Assembly: GCF_028200735.1 (NCBI RefSeq)
Contig: NZ_JAQKPV010000004.1
Location: 124,001 to 188,000 of the forward strand
Direction of reading: 5' to 3'
Source of the DNA: Streptomyces sp. ACA25
GTDB taxonomy: Bacteria > Actinomycetota > Actinomycetes > Streptomycetales > Streptomycetaceae
DNA: 64,000 nucleotides
The first letter of the stretch is position 1. Every line of letters starts with the position of its first letter. Both the position numbers and the translations under genes were made by a program. Positions 30,571 to 39,673 of the stretch are shown piece by piece. The notes below the pieces were generated by a model. The model saw only the letters and a list, made by a program, of their open reading frames with translations, ran no database searches and was not told the origin of the DNA.

Positions 30571-33500
30571 TCAGGAGCCGGACTGCTTGCCCGGCCGGGG
30601 AGACCCGGACCCCGCCCCCACCGTGCCGTTGGCCGACCCGTTCTTGCCCGTGGAGCCGGGGGTCTCGAAGGACTCCAGGGCTTCCAGCACATCCTGCACC
30701 CGCGAGATCTCGACGTTTATGTCCTCCCGCCGCCGGGCCAGCTGGTCCAGCTCGCGCTTCCCCTCCTCCACGGTGCGCTTGGCCTCCTGCTCCGCCTCCC
30801 GACGTACGCGCTGCGCCTCGCCCGTCAGCTCGGCACTCTTGGCCTCCGCCTCCTTCAGCAGGGACTCGGCCTTGCGGACGGCGGCGATGCGCACCTTTCC
30901 GGCCTCGGCCCCGGCCTCGGCCAGAAGCTTCTCCGCCTCTGCACGCGCCTCCTCCCGCTGCTCCTCCGCCGCCTTGACCAGCTTGTCGACCCGCTCGCCA
31001 GCCGTTCTGGTGGCCTCGGCGGCTTCCTTCCGGGCCCGATCGTGCAGCTCCTGCACCTCGGACTCGGTCCGGGTGCGCAGCTCGTCGGCCCGCTTCCGGA
31101 TCGCCACCGCGTCCCGCCGGGCCTCCTCCAGGAGTTTGTCGGCGTCCGCCCGGGACTTCTCGACCCGCTCGCGGCCCTCCGCGTCCGCCTGCTCCGTCAG
31201 CCGGGTGGCTTCCTTGCGGGCCGCGGCAACCATCACATCGGACTGCTCCTCGGCCTTGGCCGCGGTGCGCAGGGACTCCTCCTGGGCCTTGGCCACCAGC
31301 TCGTCGGCCTGTTCCGCCGCCTCGGTACGCCGCCGGGCGGCGTCCTGCCGGGCAGCGTCCAGCGCCGCCTCGGCCTCGGCGCGGGTCCGGTCCGCCTCCT
31401 CCTGGGCCCTGGCCACCAGCTCGTCGGCCTGTTCCGCCGCCTCGGCGCGCCGCCGGTCGGCGTCCTGCCGGGCGGTCTCCATCGCCGTCCCGGCCTCGGC
31501 CCGGGTGCGCTCCGCCTCACCCTGCACGGTGCTGCGCAGCCGCTCGGCCTCGGCGATGGCCTCGGTGACGGTGCGCTCGGCCAGTGCGGAGGCGGCCTCC
31601 GTCTCCTCGGTGGACTGCCGGCGCTGCCTGGCCACGTCCAGGTCGGCCTCGGCCCGCAGCGCCGCGATCTCCCGCTCGGCCTCCTCCCGGAGCCCTGTGA
31701 CGGAGTCGCGGACCTCCAGCGCCTTCGCCTCGGCCGTGGCCACCAGGGCCTCGGCCCGGCGTTCGGCTTCCTCCAGGGTGGTGCGGGCGGACGCAAGCAG
31801 CTCCTCGCTCTGCTCGTGCGCCTGCGTACGCTCCCGGTGGGCCTCCTCGCGGGCCTCCCCGAGCAGCGTGTCGGCTTCCCGGCGAAGCCGGGCGGCCTCC
31901 TCCTGGGCGGCGCTCAGCGCCGCCGCCGCCTCGGCACCGGTGCGCTCGGCGGCCGCCTCGGCCTCCGCCCGTACCCGGTCGGCAGCCTTCCGGGCGTCGG
32001 TGCGCAGCCGTTCCGCCTCGGTGGCAGCCTCGCCGCGCAGCCGGACCGCGAGCTCCTCGCCCTCGGCCCGGCTCCGGGCGGCGTCGGACGCCGCCTCGTC
32101 GCGCAGCTCGTGCGCGGCCTGCTCGGCCTGCTCGGTGACGGTCCGGGCGCGCTCGGCGGCCTCCGCGCGCAGCCGCTCGCTCTCCGCGTGTGCTTCCGCG
32201 CGCAGCCGCTCTGCTTCAGCCCGGGCTGCGACGAGTGCCTCTTCGGTGGAGACGACCCGCTGTTCCGCCTCCTCGCGCAGTCGCTCCAGCTCCGCGGAGG
32301 CCGCCTCGCGCTCGGCGCGGATCGTCCGCCGGGCCTCCTCCCGCAGCGCCTCGACGGCCCGCTCGGCCTCCTCGGTGGTCCGCTCGGCCTGCTGCAGGGC
32401 GTCGGTGAGCAGCTCCTCGGCCTCGGCCCGCGACCTCCGCAGCCCTTCCTCGGCCTGACTGCGCAGGGTGCCGGCCCGCTCGATCGCCTCGGCCCGCACC
32501 CGTTCACCCTCGGTGACGGCTCCGGTCCGGGTCTCCTCGGCGTCCGCCTTGGCCTTGGCCAGCAGCGCCTCGGCACCCGCTGCGGCCTCCTCGATCTGCC
32601 GGACGGCATCCCGGCGGGCCTCGGCGCGGATCCGCTCGCCCTCCTCCCCGGCCTCCGCGCGCAGCTGCGCGGCCTCGCCGCGCAGGCGGCGGGCCTCCTC
32701 CTGCAGCTCGACGGTCTTGGCGCGGTACTCCTTGGTGTCGTCCTGCGCGGTGCCCTTGAGCTGCTCGGCGGTGTCGTGTGCCTCGGCCCGCAGCCGGTCC
32801 GCCTCGGCCTCCGCCTCGCTGCGCAGCCGTTCGGCCTCCTCGGCGGCGGCACGGGTGGTGGCCTTCGCCTTCTCGGTGGCCTTGTCCAGGACGTCCTCGG
32901 CGGCGCGGGCTGCTTCGGCGAGCTGGTTCGCCGAAGCCTCCGCGGACGTCGAACGCGCTTCCTCCTCCGCGTCGGCCACCAGCTTCTCGGCCCGGGTCCG
33001 GGCGTCGCTCAGCAGCTGCTCGGCCTCGGCCTTGTTCTGCTCGGCCTCCGTGGTGGCCTCGCTGACCATGCGGGCGATCTCGGCCCGGGCCGTGCCGGCC
33101 CGCTGGTCGTACTCCGACTGGGCGGCGGCCCGGCGCTTCTCGGCCTCGGCGGTGGCTTCCGCGACGAGCCGCTCGGCCTCCTCGCGGGCGGTGCGCAGCG
33201 CGCTCTGTGCCTCGGTCGCCCGCTCCTCCGCTCTGCGGACCAGGGTGGCGGCCTCCCGGCGCACCGCCTCGGTCTCGGAGGAGGTGGTGGTGCGCAGCCG
33301 CTCGGCGTGTTCGGTGGCCTCCTGGGCCTGCTCCGAAGCGCTGCTCAGCATCCGCTCGGCATCGGCACGGGCCCGGCGCAGCAGCTCCTCCGCCTCGGCG
33401 CGGGCGTTCTCGGCGTCCAGGGCGATGCGCTGCCGGGTCTCCTCGGCGAGCCGCTGGGCCTCCGCACGGGCCTGCTGGAGGGCCTGCTCGGCCTCGGCCC

Positions 33501-33999
33501 GGGTCTCCTCCATGAGGCGGCGGGCCTGCGACTCGCTGCGGGCCCGCAGCTGCTCGGCCCAGGCGACGTTCTCGTTGACGTGCGACTCGACGGTGGAACG
33601 CCGCTCCGCCAGCTCGGAGTCGAGCCGCTGGCGCCGGCTGACCGCCTCGGCGTGCAGCTCGGCCTCCATGCGGGCCCGCCGCTCGGAGTGCTCCTGCAGG
33701 ACCCGCTGCGTCTGGGCGCGGGCCTCCCGCAGCTCGCGCTCGGCGTCCGAACGCATCTGGTCGGCCTGGTGCTGGGCGGTGCGCAGCAACTGCTCCGCGT
33801 GGCCGGTGGCGTCACCGTAGGCGGGGCGCAACGACAGGGCACGCCGCGCCTGGTGCAGCTTGGAGCGGAGTACCTCGATCTGGTAGCCGAGATCGTCGGC
33901 ATGACCGACGGCCTTGTCCCGCTCCTTCTTCAGCCGCTTCATCTCGGCTTCGAACTGCGAGAGGTGGTCCTCAGCCTCGTTGCGGTCGTAGTCCCGCAC
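30571..33999 (-). CDS. scy: Scy, long coiled-coil polarity scaffold protein
   Basis: A 1142-residue protein made almost wholly of coiled coil with Ala/Glu/Arg-rich repeats (EAERLRAEA-type units recurring every 11 or so residues) after an N-terminal DivIVA-like segment, and a short disordered C-terminus ending in Gly/Ser. Its position directly upstream of filP and its composition identify it as Streptomyces Scy, which assembles with DivIVA and FilP as the tip-organising centre. S. coelicolor Scy is about 1326 residues, so this one has fewer repeat units. The start is GTG 33999. The repeats make a very long antisense open frame, which is not a gene. Confidence 0.93.
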   Translation of the reverse strand: MRDYDRNEAEDHLSQFEAEMKRLKKERDKAVGHADDLGYQIEVLRSKLHQARRALSLRPAYGDATGHAEQLLRTAQHQADQMRSDAERELREARAQTQRVLQEHSERRARMEAELHAEAVSRRQRLDSELAERRSTVESHVNENVAWAEQLRARSESQARRLMEETRAEAEQALQQARAEAQRLAEETRQRIALDAENARAEAEELLRRARADAERMLSSASEQAQEATEHAERLRTTTSSETEAVRREAATLVRRAEERATEAQSALRTAREEAERLVAEATAEAEKRRAAAQSEYDQRAGTARAEIARMVSEATTEAEQNKAEAEQLLSDARTRAEKLVADAEEEARSTSAEASANQLAEAARAAEDVLDKATEKAKATTRAAAEEAERLRSEAEAEADRLRAEAHDTAEQLKGTAQDDTKEYRAKTVELQEEARRLRGEAAQLRAEAGEEGERIRAEARRDAVRQIEEAAAGAEALLAKAKADAEETRTGAVTEGERVRAEAIERAGTLRSQAEEGLRRSRAEAEELLTDALQQAERTTEEAERAVEALREEARRTIRAEREAASAELERLREEAEQRVVSTEEALVAARAEAERLRAEAHAESERLRAEAAERARTVTEQAEQAAHELRDEAASDAARSRAEGEELAVRLRGEAATEAERLRTDARKAADRVRAEAEAAAERTGAEAAAALSAAQEEAARLRREADTLLGEAREEAHRERTQAHEQSEELLASARTTLEEAERRAEALVATAEAKALEVRDSVTGLREEAEREIAALRAEADLDVARQRRQSTEETEAASALAERTVTEAIAEAERLRSTVQGEAERTRAEAGTAMETARQDADRRRAEAAEQADELVARAQEEADRTRAEAEAALDAARQDAARRRTEAAEQADELVAKAQEESLRTAAKAEEQSDVMVAAARKEATRLTEQADAEGRERVEKSRADADKLLEEARRDAVAIRKRADELRTRTESEVQELHDRARKEAAEATRTAGERVDKLVKAAEEQREEARAEAEKLLAEAGAEAGKVRIAAVRKAESLLKEAEAKSAELTGEAQRVRREAEQEAKRTVEEGKRELDQLARRREDINVEISRVQDVLEALESFETPGSTGKNGSANGTVGAGSGSPRPGKQSGS

Positions 34000-34157
34000 T
34001 GCGCGGTCCCATCCGTCCCCTGGTCGTCATGGTGGGTGATCCGGCCGTGACCGCTGAGGGAGCCTGGCGATCCGCAGCCGCATCATCGGCCGGACACGGA
34101 ACGGAGGATGCGCTCTCCGCCCCGGCCCGCCCACTCTACCGGCCGGGGCAGGCTGCG

Positions 34158-34613
34158 TCAGTGGCCCGCGGTTCCTCCTCCGGCCGTTTCGGGGGCCGCG
34201 GTGACGAGTTCGGTGAGCACACCGTGACAGTCCTTGGGGTGCAGAAAGGTGATGCGGGAGCCCATGGAGCCGGTGCGGGGCTCGTCGTAGAGCACCCGGA
34301 CCCCCCGCTCCCGGACGCCGTCGGCCGTCGCGTCGACATCCGCGGTGCCGAAGGCGAGGTGATGCACGCCCTCCCCGTTCTTGGCCAGCCATTTCGCGAC
34401 GGTGGAGTCGTCCCGCGTCGGCTCCAGGAGCTGGATGTACGAAGCACCTCCGTCATCGGTACCGTTGATGCGGAGCATGGCTTCCCGGACGCCCTGCTCC
34501 TCGTTCACCTCGCGGTGGAACACCTCGAAGCCGTAGGTGGTGCGATAGAACTCCACGGTCGCGTCCAGGTCGAAGCAGGCGATACCGATGTGGTCGATGC
34601 GCGTCGGACTCAC
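34158..34613 (-). CDS. mce: Methylmalonyl-CoA epimerase
   Basis: A 151-residue vicinal-oxygen-chelate (glyoxalase fold) enzyme that interconverts (R)- and (S)-methylmalonyl-CoA. Two beta-alpha-beta-beta-beta modules carry the metal ligands His in [12 protein letters not shown], His in [10 protein letters not shown] and Glu in GVLTELV, and the catalytic Glu region [11 protein letters not shown] is present. GTG 34613 is chosen because GGAG lies 6 nt upstream within ATGGAGAAATTC; the ATG 12 bases earlier (34625) lacks a site. It joins succinyl-CoA/propionyl-CoA metabolism and supplies methylmalonyl-CoA for polyketides. Confidence 0.94.
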   Translation of the reverse strand: MSPTRIDHIGIACFDLDATVEFYRTTYGFEVFHREVNEEQGVREAMLRINGTDDGGASYIQLLEPTRDDSTVAKWLAKNGEGVHHLAFGTADVDATADGVRERGVRVLYDEPRTGSMGSRITFLHPKDCHGVLTELVTAAPETAGGGTAGH

Positions 34614-34688
34614 GAATTTCTCCATGCCACCAGTGCACCGCCACGTCGGGTGAGGGCGCAACGTGCGCACTGTCACAGCCGCTGAACG

Positions 34689-34718
34689 GTGACCGGCGCA
34701 GCGACCGCTCAGTAGATT
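34689..34718 (+). promoter_or_regulatory. Candidate promoter of the thiolase gene
   Basis: GTGACC at 34689-34694 and TAGATT at 34713-34718 with an 18 bp spacer. The -10 context AGTAGATTGG resembles AGTAAATTGG at the icmA promoter. Confidence 0.45.
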
Positions 34719-34762
34719 GGCGTGAACCCTCGTTCACTCCTGATGCATCAAGGAGCCGCACC

Positions 34763-35965
34763 ATGACAGGCACGAACGGCACCACCTCAGTGATCGTCGC
34801 AGGAGCGCGGACCCCGATGGGCAGGCTGCTCGGCTCCCTCAAGTCGTTCTCCGGAGCCGACCTCGGCGGCTTCGCCATCAAGGCGGCCCTGGAGCGCGCC
34901 GGGATCGGCGGGGACCAGGTGCAGTACGTGATCATGGGGCAGGTGCTCCAGGCCGGCGCCGGCCAGATCCCGGCCCGGCAGGCGGCCGTGAAGGCCGGTA
35001 TCCCGATGAATGTTCCCGCGCTGACGGTGAACAAGGTCTGTCTGTCCGGTCTCGACGCCATCGCGCTGGCCGACCAGCTGATCCGCGCCGGTGAGTTCGA
35101 CGTGATCGTCGCGGGCGGCCAGGAGTCCATGACCAACGCCCCGCACCTGCTGAACAAGTCCCGGGAGGGCTACAAGTACGGCGCGGTGGAGATGCTCGAC
35201 TCCATGGCGCACGACGGCCTCACCGACTCCTTCGAGGGCGTCGCCATGGGCGAGTCCACCGAGAAGCACAACACCCGGCTCGGCATCGCCCGCCCCGAGC
35301 AGGACGCCATTGCCGCCGCCTCCCACCAGCGCGCTGCGGCCGCGCAGAAGAACGGCCTGTTCGAGGCGGAGATCACACCGGTGGAGATCCCGCAGCGCAA
35401 GGGCGACCCGGTGATCTTCGCGCAGGACGAGGGGATCCGGGGCGAGACCACCGAGGAGTCCCTGGGCAAGCTGCGCCCGGCCTTCGCCAAGGACGGCACG
35501 ATCACGGCCGGCTCCGCCTCGCAGATCTCCGACGGCGCCGCGGCCGTCGTGGTGATGTCCAAGGCCAAGGCCGAGGAGCTGGGTCTGGAGTGGCTCGCGG
35601 AGATCGGCGCGCACGGCAACGTCGCCGGCCCGGACAACTCCCTCCAGTCGCAGCCGGCCAACGCCGTCCTGCACGCCCTGGGCAAGGACGGGCTGACCGT
35701 CGAGGACCTGGACCTGCTGGAGATCAACGAGGCCTTCGCCGCCGTCGCGGTGCAGTCGATGAAGGACCTCAAGGTCTCCTCCGACAAGGTCAACGTGAAC
35801 GGCGGCGCGATCGCCCTCGGCCACCCCATCGGGATGTCCGGGGCCCGGGTCGTGCTGCACCTCGCCCTGGAACTGAAGCGGCGCGGCGGGGGCACCGGCG
35901 CGGCGGCCCTGTGCGGCGGCGGCGGGCAGGGCGACGCCCTGGTCGTCCGCGTCCCCCAGCAGTGA
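34763..35965 (+). CDS. Acetyl-CoA C-acetyltransferase (thiolase)
   Basis: A 400-residue biosynthetic-type thiolase condensing two acetyl-CoA to acetoacetyl-CoA. The nucleophilic Cys is in [11 protein letters not shown] (about residue 94), the second motif is [15 protein letters not shown] with the catalytic His, and the third is [12 protein letters not shown] with the acid-base Cys. The ATG at 34763 follows AAGGAG. The product feeds the hydroxybutyryl-CoA dehydrogenase at 19.9 kb. The meaB gene follows 54 bp downstream in the same orientation and may share its transcript. Confidence 0.95.
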   Translation: MTGTNGTTSVIVAGARTPMGRLLGSLKSFSGADLGGFAIKAALERAGIGGDQVQYVIMGQVLQAGAGQIPARQAAVKAGIPMNVPALTVNKVCLSGLDAIALADQLIRAGEFDVIVAGGQESMTNAPHLLNKSREGYKYGAVEMLDSMAHDGLTDSFEGVAMGESTEKHNTRLGIARPEQDAIAAASHQRAAAAQKNGLFEAEITPVEIPQRKGDPVIFAQDEGIRGETTEESLGKLRPAFAKDGTITAGSASQISDGAAAVVVMSKAKAEELGLEWLAEIGAHGNVAGPDNSLQSQPANAVLHALGKDGLTVEDLDLLEINEAFAAVAVQSMKDLKVSSDKVNVNGGAIALGHPIGMSGARVVLHLALELKRRGGGTGAAALCGGGGQGDALVVRVPQQ

Positions 35966-36019
35966 CCACCCGGCACGCCGCCCCCGGCGTGCCACGAGAG
36001 CAGCACGAGGAGCAGCAGG

Positions 36020-36979
36020 ATGGCGGTTGACGTCCCCGATCTGGTGACCAGGGCCCGGCAGGGGCAGCCACGGGCGGTCGCCCGGCTGATTTCCCTGGTG
36101 GAGGGGGCGTCGCCGCAGCTCCGCGACGTCATGGCGGCGCTGGCGCCGCACACCGGTCAGGCCTACGTCGTCGGCCTGACCGGCTCGCCCGGGGTCGGGA
36201 AGTCCACCTCGACCTCGGCGCTGGTCAGCGCCTATCGCCGGGCGGGAAAGCGGGTCGGGGTGCTGGCCGTGGACCCGTCCTCGCCGTTCTCCGGCGGCGC
36301 GCTGCTCGGTGACCGGGTGCGGATGAACGAGCACACCTCCGATCCGGGCGTCTACATCCGTTCCATGGCCACCCGTGGTCACCTGGGCGGGCTGGCCTGG
36401 TCCGCCCCGCAGGCGGTCCGGGTGCTGGACGCGGCCGGCTGCGACGTGATTCTGGTGGAGACGGTCGGTGTGGGCCAGTCCGAGGTGGACATCGCCTCCC
36501 AGGCCGACACCTCGGTCGTGCTGCTGGCTCCCGGCATGGGCGACGGGATCCAGGCGGCCAAGGCGGGCATCCTGGAGATCGGTGACGTCTTCGTGGTGAA
36601 CAAGGCGGACCGGGACGGCGCCGATGCCACGGTCCGGGAGCTCAACCACATGCTGGGTCTCGGTGAGGCGCGTGCTCCGGGGGACTGGCGGCCCTCCGTG
36701 GTGAAGACCGTCGCCGCCCGGGGGGAGGGCATCGACGAGGTCGTCGAGGCCCTGGAGAAGCACCGGGCGTGGATGGAGGAGCGCGGGGTGCTCGCCGAGC
36801 GCCGTGCGCGCCGGGCAGCCCGTGAGGTCGAGACGATCGCCGTGACCACGCTGCGCGAGCGCATCGGCGACCTGCACGGGGACCGCAGGCTCGGTGCGCT
36901 GGCGGAGCGGATCGTGGCCGGCACCCTGGATCCCTACGCGGCGGCCGACGAGCTGGTCGCGGCGGTGACCGGGGACTGA
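36020..36979 (+). CDS. meaB: MeaB/ArgK-type GTPase, acyl-CoA mutase chaperone
   Basis: A 319-residue G3E-family P-loop GTPase. It has an N-terminal helical arm, Walker A GLTGSPGVGKSTSTSAL (about 52-68), the LAVDPSSPFSGGALLGDRVRM switch/magnesium region, DVILVETVGVGQSE, and the NKAD base-specificity motif followed by a dimerisation tail. MeaB protects B12-dependent acyl-CoA mutases from inactivation and gates cofactor loading. Its partner mutase could be IcmA at 44 kb or methylmalonyl-CoA mutase elsewhere. It is convergent with the MarR-family gene. Confidence 0.95.
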   Translation: MAVDVPDLVTRARQGQPRAVARLISLVEGASPQLRDVMAALAPHTGQAYVVGLTGSPGVGKSTSTSALVSAYRRAGKRVGVLAVDPSSPFSGGALLGDRVRMNEHTSDPGVYIRSMATRGHLGGLAWSAPQAVRVLDAAGCDVILVETVGVGQSEVDIASQADTSVVLLAPGMGDGIQAAKAGILEIGDVFVVNKADRDGADATVRELNHMLGLGEARAPGDWRPSVVKTVAARGEGIDEVVEALEKHRAWMEERGVLAERRARRAAREVETIAVTTLRERIGDLHGDRRLGALAERIVAGTLDPYAAADELVAAVTGD

Positions 36980-37009
36980 GCCCGCCGCCCGGCCCGCGCC
37001 CCCGCCCGG

Positions 37010-37486
37010 CTACGGCCGGCCGCGCTCCGCGCGCAGGTGCTCGGCGACCGGGACGAGCGATACCCGCAGCCCTTCCAGCTCCTCCGGGGACAACAGGTCG
37101 ACGAAGTGGCGGCGCACCGCCTCCACGTGGTGGGGTGCGACGCCCTGCATGGTCTGCCAGCCGCGCTCGGTGAGCACCGCGAAGAGACCCCGCCGGTCGG
37201 AGTCGCACGTCTCGCGCCGGACCAGCCCCGCCCGCTCCATGCGGGTGATCTGGTGCGACAGCCGGCTCTTGGACTGGAGCGTGGCCGCCGCCAGGTCGCT
37301 CATCCGCATCCGCCGGTCGTCCGTCTCGGACAGGCAGACCAGGATCTCGTAGTCGTTCATGGTCAGCCCGAAGGGCTGCAGGTCCCGCTCCAGCCGGTGC
37401 ATGAGCAACCGGCTGACGTCCAGGTGGGTGCGCCAGGCGCGCTGTTCGGCGGCGCTAAGCCAGCGGGTGCCGGTCTCGGTGTCCAT
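37010..37486 (-). CDS. MarR-family transcriptional regulator
   Basis: A 158-residue winged-helix regulator starting at ATG 37486. The DNA-binding region MRMSDLAAATLQSKSRLSHQITRMERAGLVRRETCDSDRRG carries the helix-turn-helix and the wing Asp-Arg-Arg. It is divergent from the cslA-like gene across 405 bp, so that region may be its target, although an autoregulatory palindrome is not obvious. The ligand is unknown. Confidence 0.9.
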   Translation of the reverse strand: MDTETGTRWLSAAEQRAWRTHLDVSRLLMHRLERDLQPFGLTMNDYEILVCLSETDDRRMRMSDLAAATLQSKSRLSHQITRMERAGLVRRETCDSDRRGLFAVLTERGWQTMQGVAPHHVEAVRRHFVDLLSPEELEGLRVSLVPVAEHLRAERGRP

Positions 37487-37891
37487 GACCTCGACTCTAT
37501 CCAGCAGCCGGTGGCAGCGGCACCGCGCCGGGGCGCACCCGGACGGCGCACGACCACGAGGTCCGCTCCTGCCCGGACGCCGACGCCCTGTTCTCCGCGC
37601 AGCGCGCAGCCGGCACGTCCGGTACCGGCGCCGCCGCCCCGAGGCCCCACGGCGCCGGCCGTCCTCGCGGGCCGTCCCCGCGTTCCCCCGGACCGGTGGC
37701 GCCACGGGGACCCGCTCCCCCCAACGGCGGAACCGCCCCCCTCGACCGAGGGTTCCCCCTTCCGGCCCCGCCCGTTCGCCAGGGCGTCAGTCCTGCCTTG
37801 GGGTGGTTCCTGACGGCTTTCGTCAGCGGCGCCACCCGGTTGCTCCGGCCCGGACGGCGCGACCGGGACTGCCGGGGAGATGGAGGGACCT
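37487..37891. other. Divergent intergenic region between the MarR gene and cslA
   Basis: 405 bp, very GC-rich, with no supportable gene. A small CTGACG/CGTCAG hairpin (37810-37826, loop GCTTT) lies in the cslA leader region and could be an attenuator. No clear promoter hexamers were found. Confidence 0.5.
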
Positions 37892-39670
37892 GTGCGGCGA
37901 GCGGGTTACGACTACGACACCTACTCCTGTCTTGCCGGGCCACTGACCGAGCCGGGCCCCGACTACCGGGTCGCCTACCGCAGGCTGATGACGCGGTCCC
38001 CGCACCGCGTCCGGGCCGCCCTGCTGATGACACTGGCCCCCCTGCTGTCCGGGGTGCTGCTGCTCTGGCTGGTCTGGCCGAGCCACTGGACGGAGCGGCA
38101 CCACGCGCCGTCCCACCTGCTGGTCGCCGACGTCACGATGCTCGTGTGCATCGGGCTCATCGAGTTCTTCCGGCTGATCAACATCATCTCGATCGCCCAC
38201 GCCACCCTGACCGCCCGGGACCCCGTGCCGGTCACTGCCGAACCCGGTCTCCGCGTCGCGTTCCTCACCACCTTCGTGCCCGGCAAGGAACCGATATCCA
38301 TGGTGCGGTCCACCCTCGAGGCAGCCGTACGGCTGCGGCACGACGGACCGCTGGACATCTGGCTGCTCGACGAGGGGGACGACCCCGAGGCCCGGGAGCT
38401 GTGCGCCCGGCTCGGGGTGCGGCACTTCACCCGCCGGGGCATCGAGAAGTGGAACCAGCCCTCCGGACCCCACCGGGCGAGGACCAAGCACGGCAACTAC
38501 AACGCCTGGCTCCAGGAGCACGGGGACGCCTACGACGTCTTCGCCTCCGTGGACACCGACCACGTCCCGCTGCCCGCCTACCTGGAGCGGATGCTCGGCT
38601 ACTTCCGTGACCCGGACGTCGCCTTCGTCGTCGGACCCCAGGTGTACGGCAACTACGACGGGCCCGTCACCAAGGCGGCGGAGAGCCAGCAGTTCCTCTT
38701 CCACGCGCTGATCCAGCGGGCGGGCAACCGTTACGGCGCCGCGATGTTCGTCGGCACCAACAACGCCGTGCGGGTCTCCGCGCTGCGCAGCGTCGGCGGC
38801 CTCTACGACTCCATCACCGAGGACATGGCCACCGGCTTCGAATTGCACCGCACCCGCAACCCGCTGACCGGCCGGGCCTGGCGCTCGGTCTACACCCCGG
38901 ACGTGCTCGCCGTCGGCGAGGGACCGTCCTCCTGGACCGACTTCTTCACACAGCAGCTGCGCTGGTCCCGCGGCACCTACGAGACGATCCTGCGGCAGTA
39001 CGGGCGCGGCCGGCGCCGGCACTCCCCGGGCAAGCTCCTCAGCTACTCCCTGATGCTGGCCTTCTACCCGATGGCCGCGCTCACCTGGATGCTCGGGGTC
39101 CTCGGCTGCGTGCTCTACCTCAACCTCGGGGCCTCCGGGACCCAGGTCAGCGCCGCGGTCTGGCTGATGCTCTACAGCGATGTGGCCGCCCTGCAGGTCG
39201 GGCTCTACCTGTGGAACCGGCGGCACAACGTCAGCCCGCACGAACCCGAGGGCTCCTCCGGCGCGGCCGGCATGCTGATGTCCGCCCTCTCCGCGCCCCT
39301 CTACGCCCGCTCGCTGCTGGACGCCGTGCTGCGCCGCAAGAGCTCCTTCGTCGTCACCCCCAAGGGGGACGTGCGGAGCCCGGACCGGCTCGCCACGTTC
39401 CGGCTGCACCTGTTCTGGGCGGCCGTCCTCGCTGTCTCGCTCGTCGTCTCGGTCCTGCTGGACCACACGCATGTGGCGATGCGCACCTGGTCCCTGCTGG
39501 CGCTCACGGTCACCCTCGCCCCGCTCACCATCTGGGCGGTGCACCGCCTGCGCGAGCGGCGGCGCGACCAGCGGCGCACCACCACCGGGCCGCCGTCCGG
39601 CTCCGGACCCGGCACCCCCCGGGGCGAGGCGCCGGCCGGCGCCCTCGCCACCACGACCACTGGGAGCTGA
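37892..39670 (+). CDS. cslA: CslA-like membrane glycosyltransferase, GT2 family
   Basis: A 592-residue cellulose-synthase-like enzyme with two N-terminal transmembrane segments (about 43-62 and 76-95), a cytoplasmic GT-A domain and about five C-terminal transmembrane segments. The processive GT2 signature is complete: an early DEGDD, DxD at Asp221/Asp223 (VDTDHV), TED at Asp311 and QQLRW at 354-358. GTG 37892 is chosen because GGAGGG is 4 nt upstream; the ATG at 37880 lies directly on a purine run with no room for a site. In Streptomyces, CslA makes the beta-glucan of the hyphal tip that GlxA then processes, supporting aerial growth and morphology. The next gene, glxA, begins 3 bp after its stop. 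Confidence 0.93.
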   Translation: MRRAGYDYDTYSCLAGPLTEPGPDYRVAYRRLMTRSPHRVRAALLMTLAPLLSGVLLLWLVWPSHWTERHHAPSHLLVADVTMLVCIGLIEFFRLINIISIAHATLTARDPVPVTAEPGLRVAFLTTFVPGKEPISMVRSTLEAAVRLRHDGPLDIWLLDEGDDPEARELCARLGVRHFTRRGIEKWNQPSGPHRARTKHGNYNAWLQEHGDAYDVFASVDTDHVPLPAYLERMLGYFRDPDVAFVVGPQVYGNYDGPVTKAAESQQFLFHALIQRAGNRYGAAMFVGTNNAVRVSALRSVGGLYDSITEDMATGFELHRTRNPLTGRAWRSVYTPDVLAVGEGPSSWTDFFTQQLRWSRGTYETILRQYGRGRRRHSPGKLLSYSLMLAFYPMAALTWMLGVLGCVLYLNLGASGTQVSAAVWLMLYSDVAALQVGLYLWNRRHNVSPHEPEGSSGAAGMLMSALSAPLYARSLLDAVLRRKSSFVVTPKGDVRSPDRLATFRLHLFWAAVLAVSLVVSVLLDHTHVAMRTWSLLALTVTLAPLTIWAVHRLRERRRDQRRTTTGPPSGSGPGTPRGEAPAGALATTTTGS

Positions 39671-39673
39671 TCC

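Noticed and set aside
31042..34050. A 1002-codon open frame opposite scy
   Set aside because: It is the antisense frame of a GC-rich repetitive coiled-coil gene. It has no signal, domain or Shine-Dalgarno sequence, and the translation mirrors the scy codon bias.
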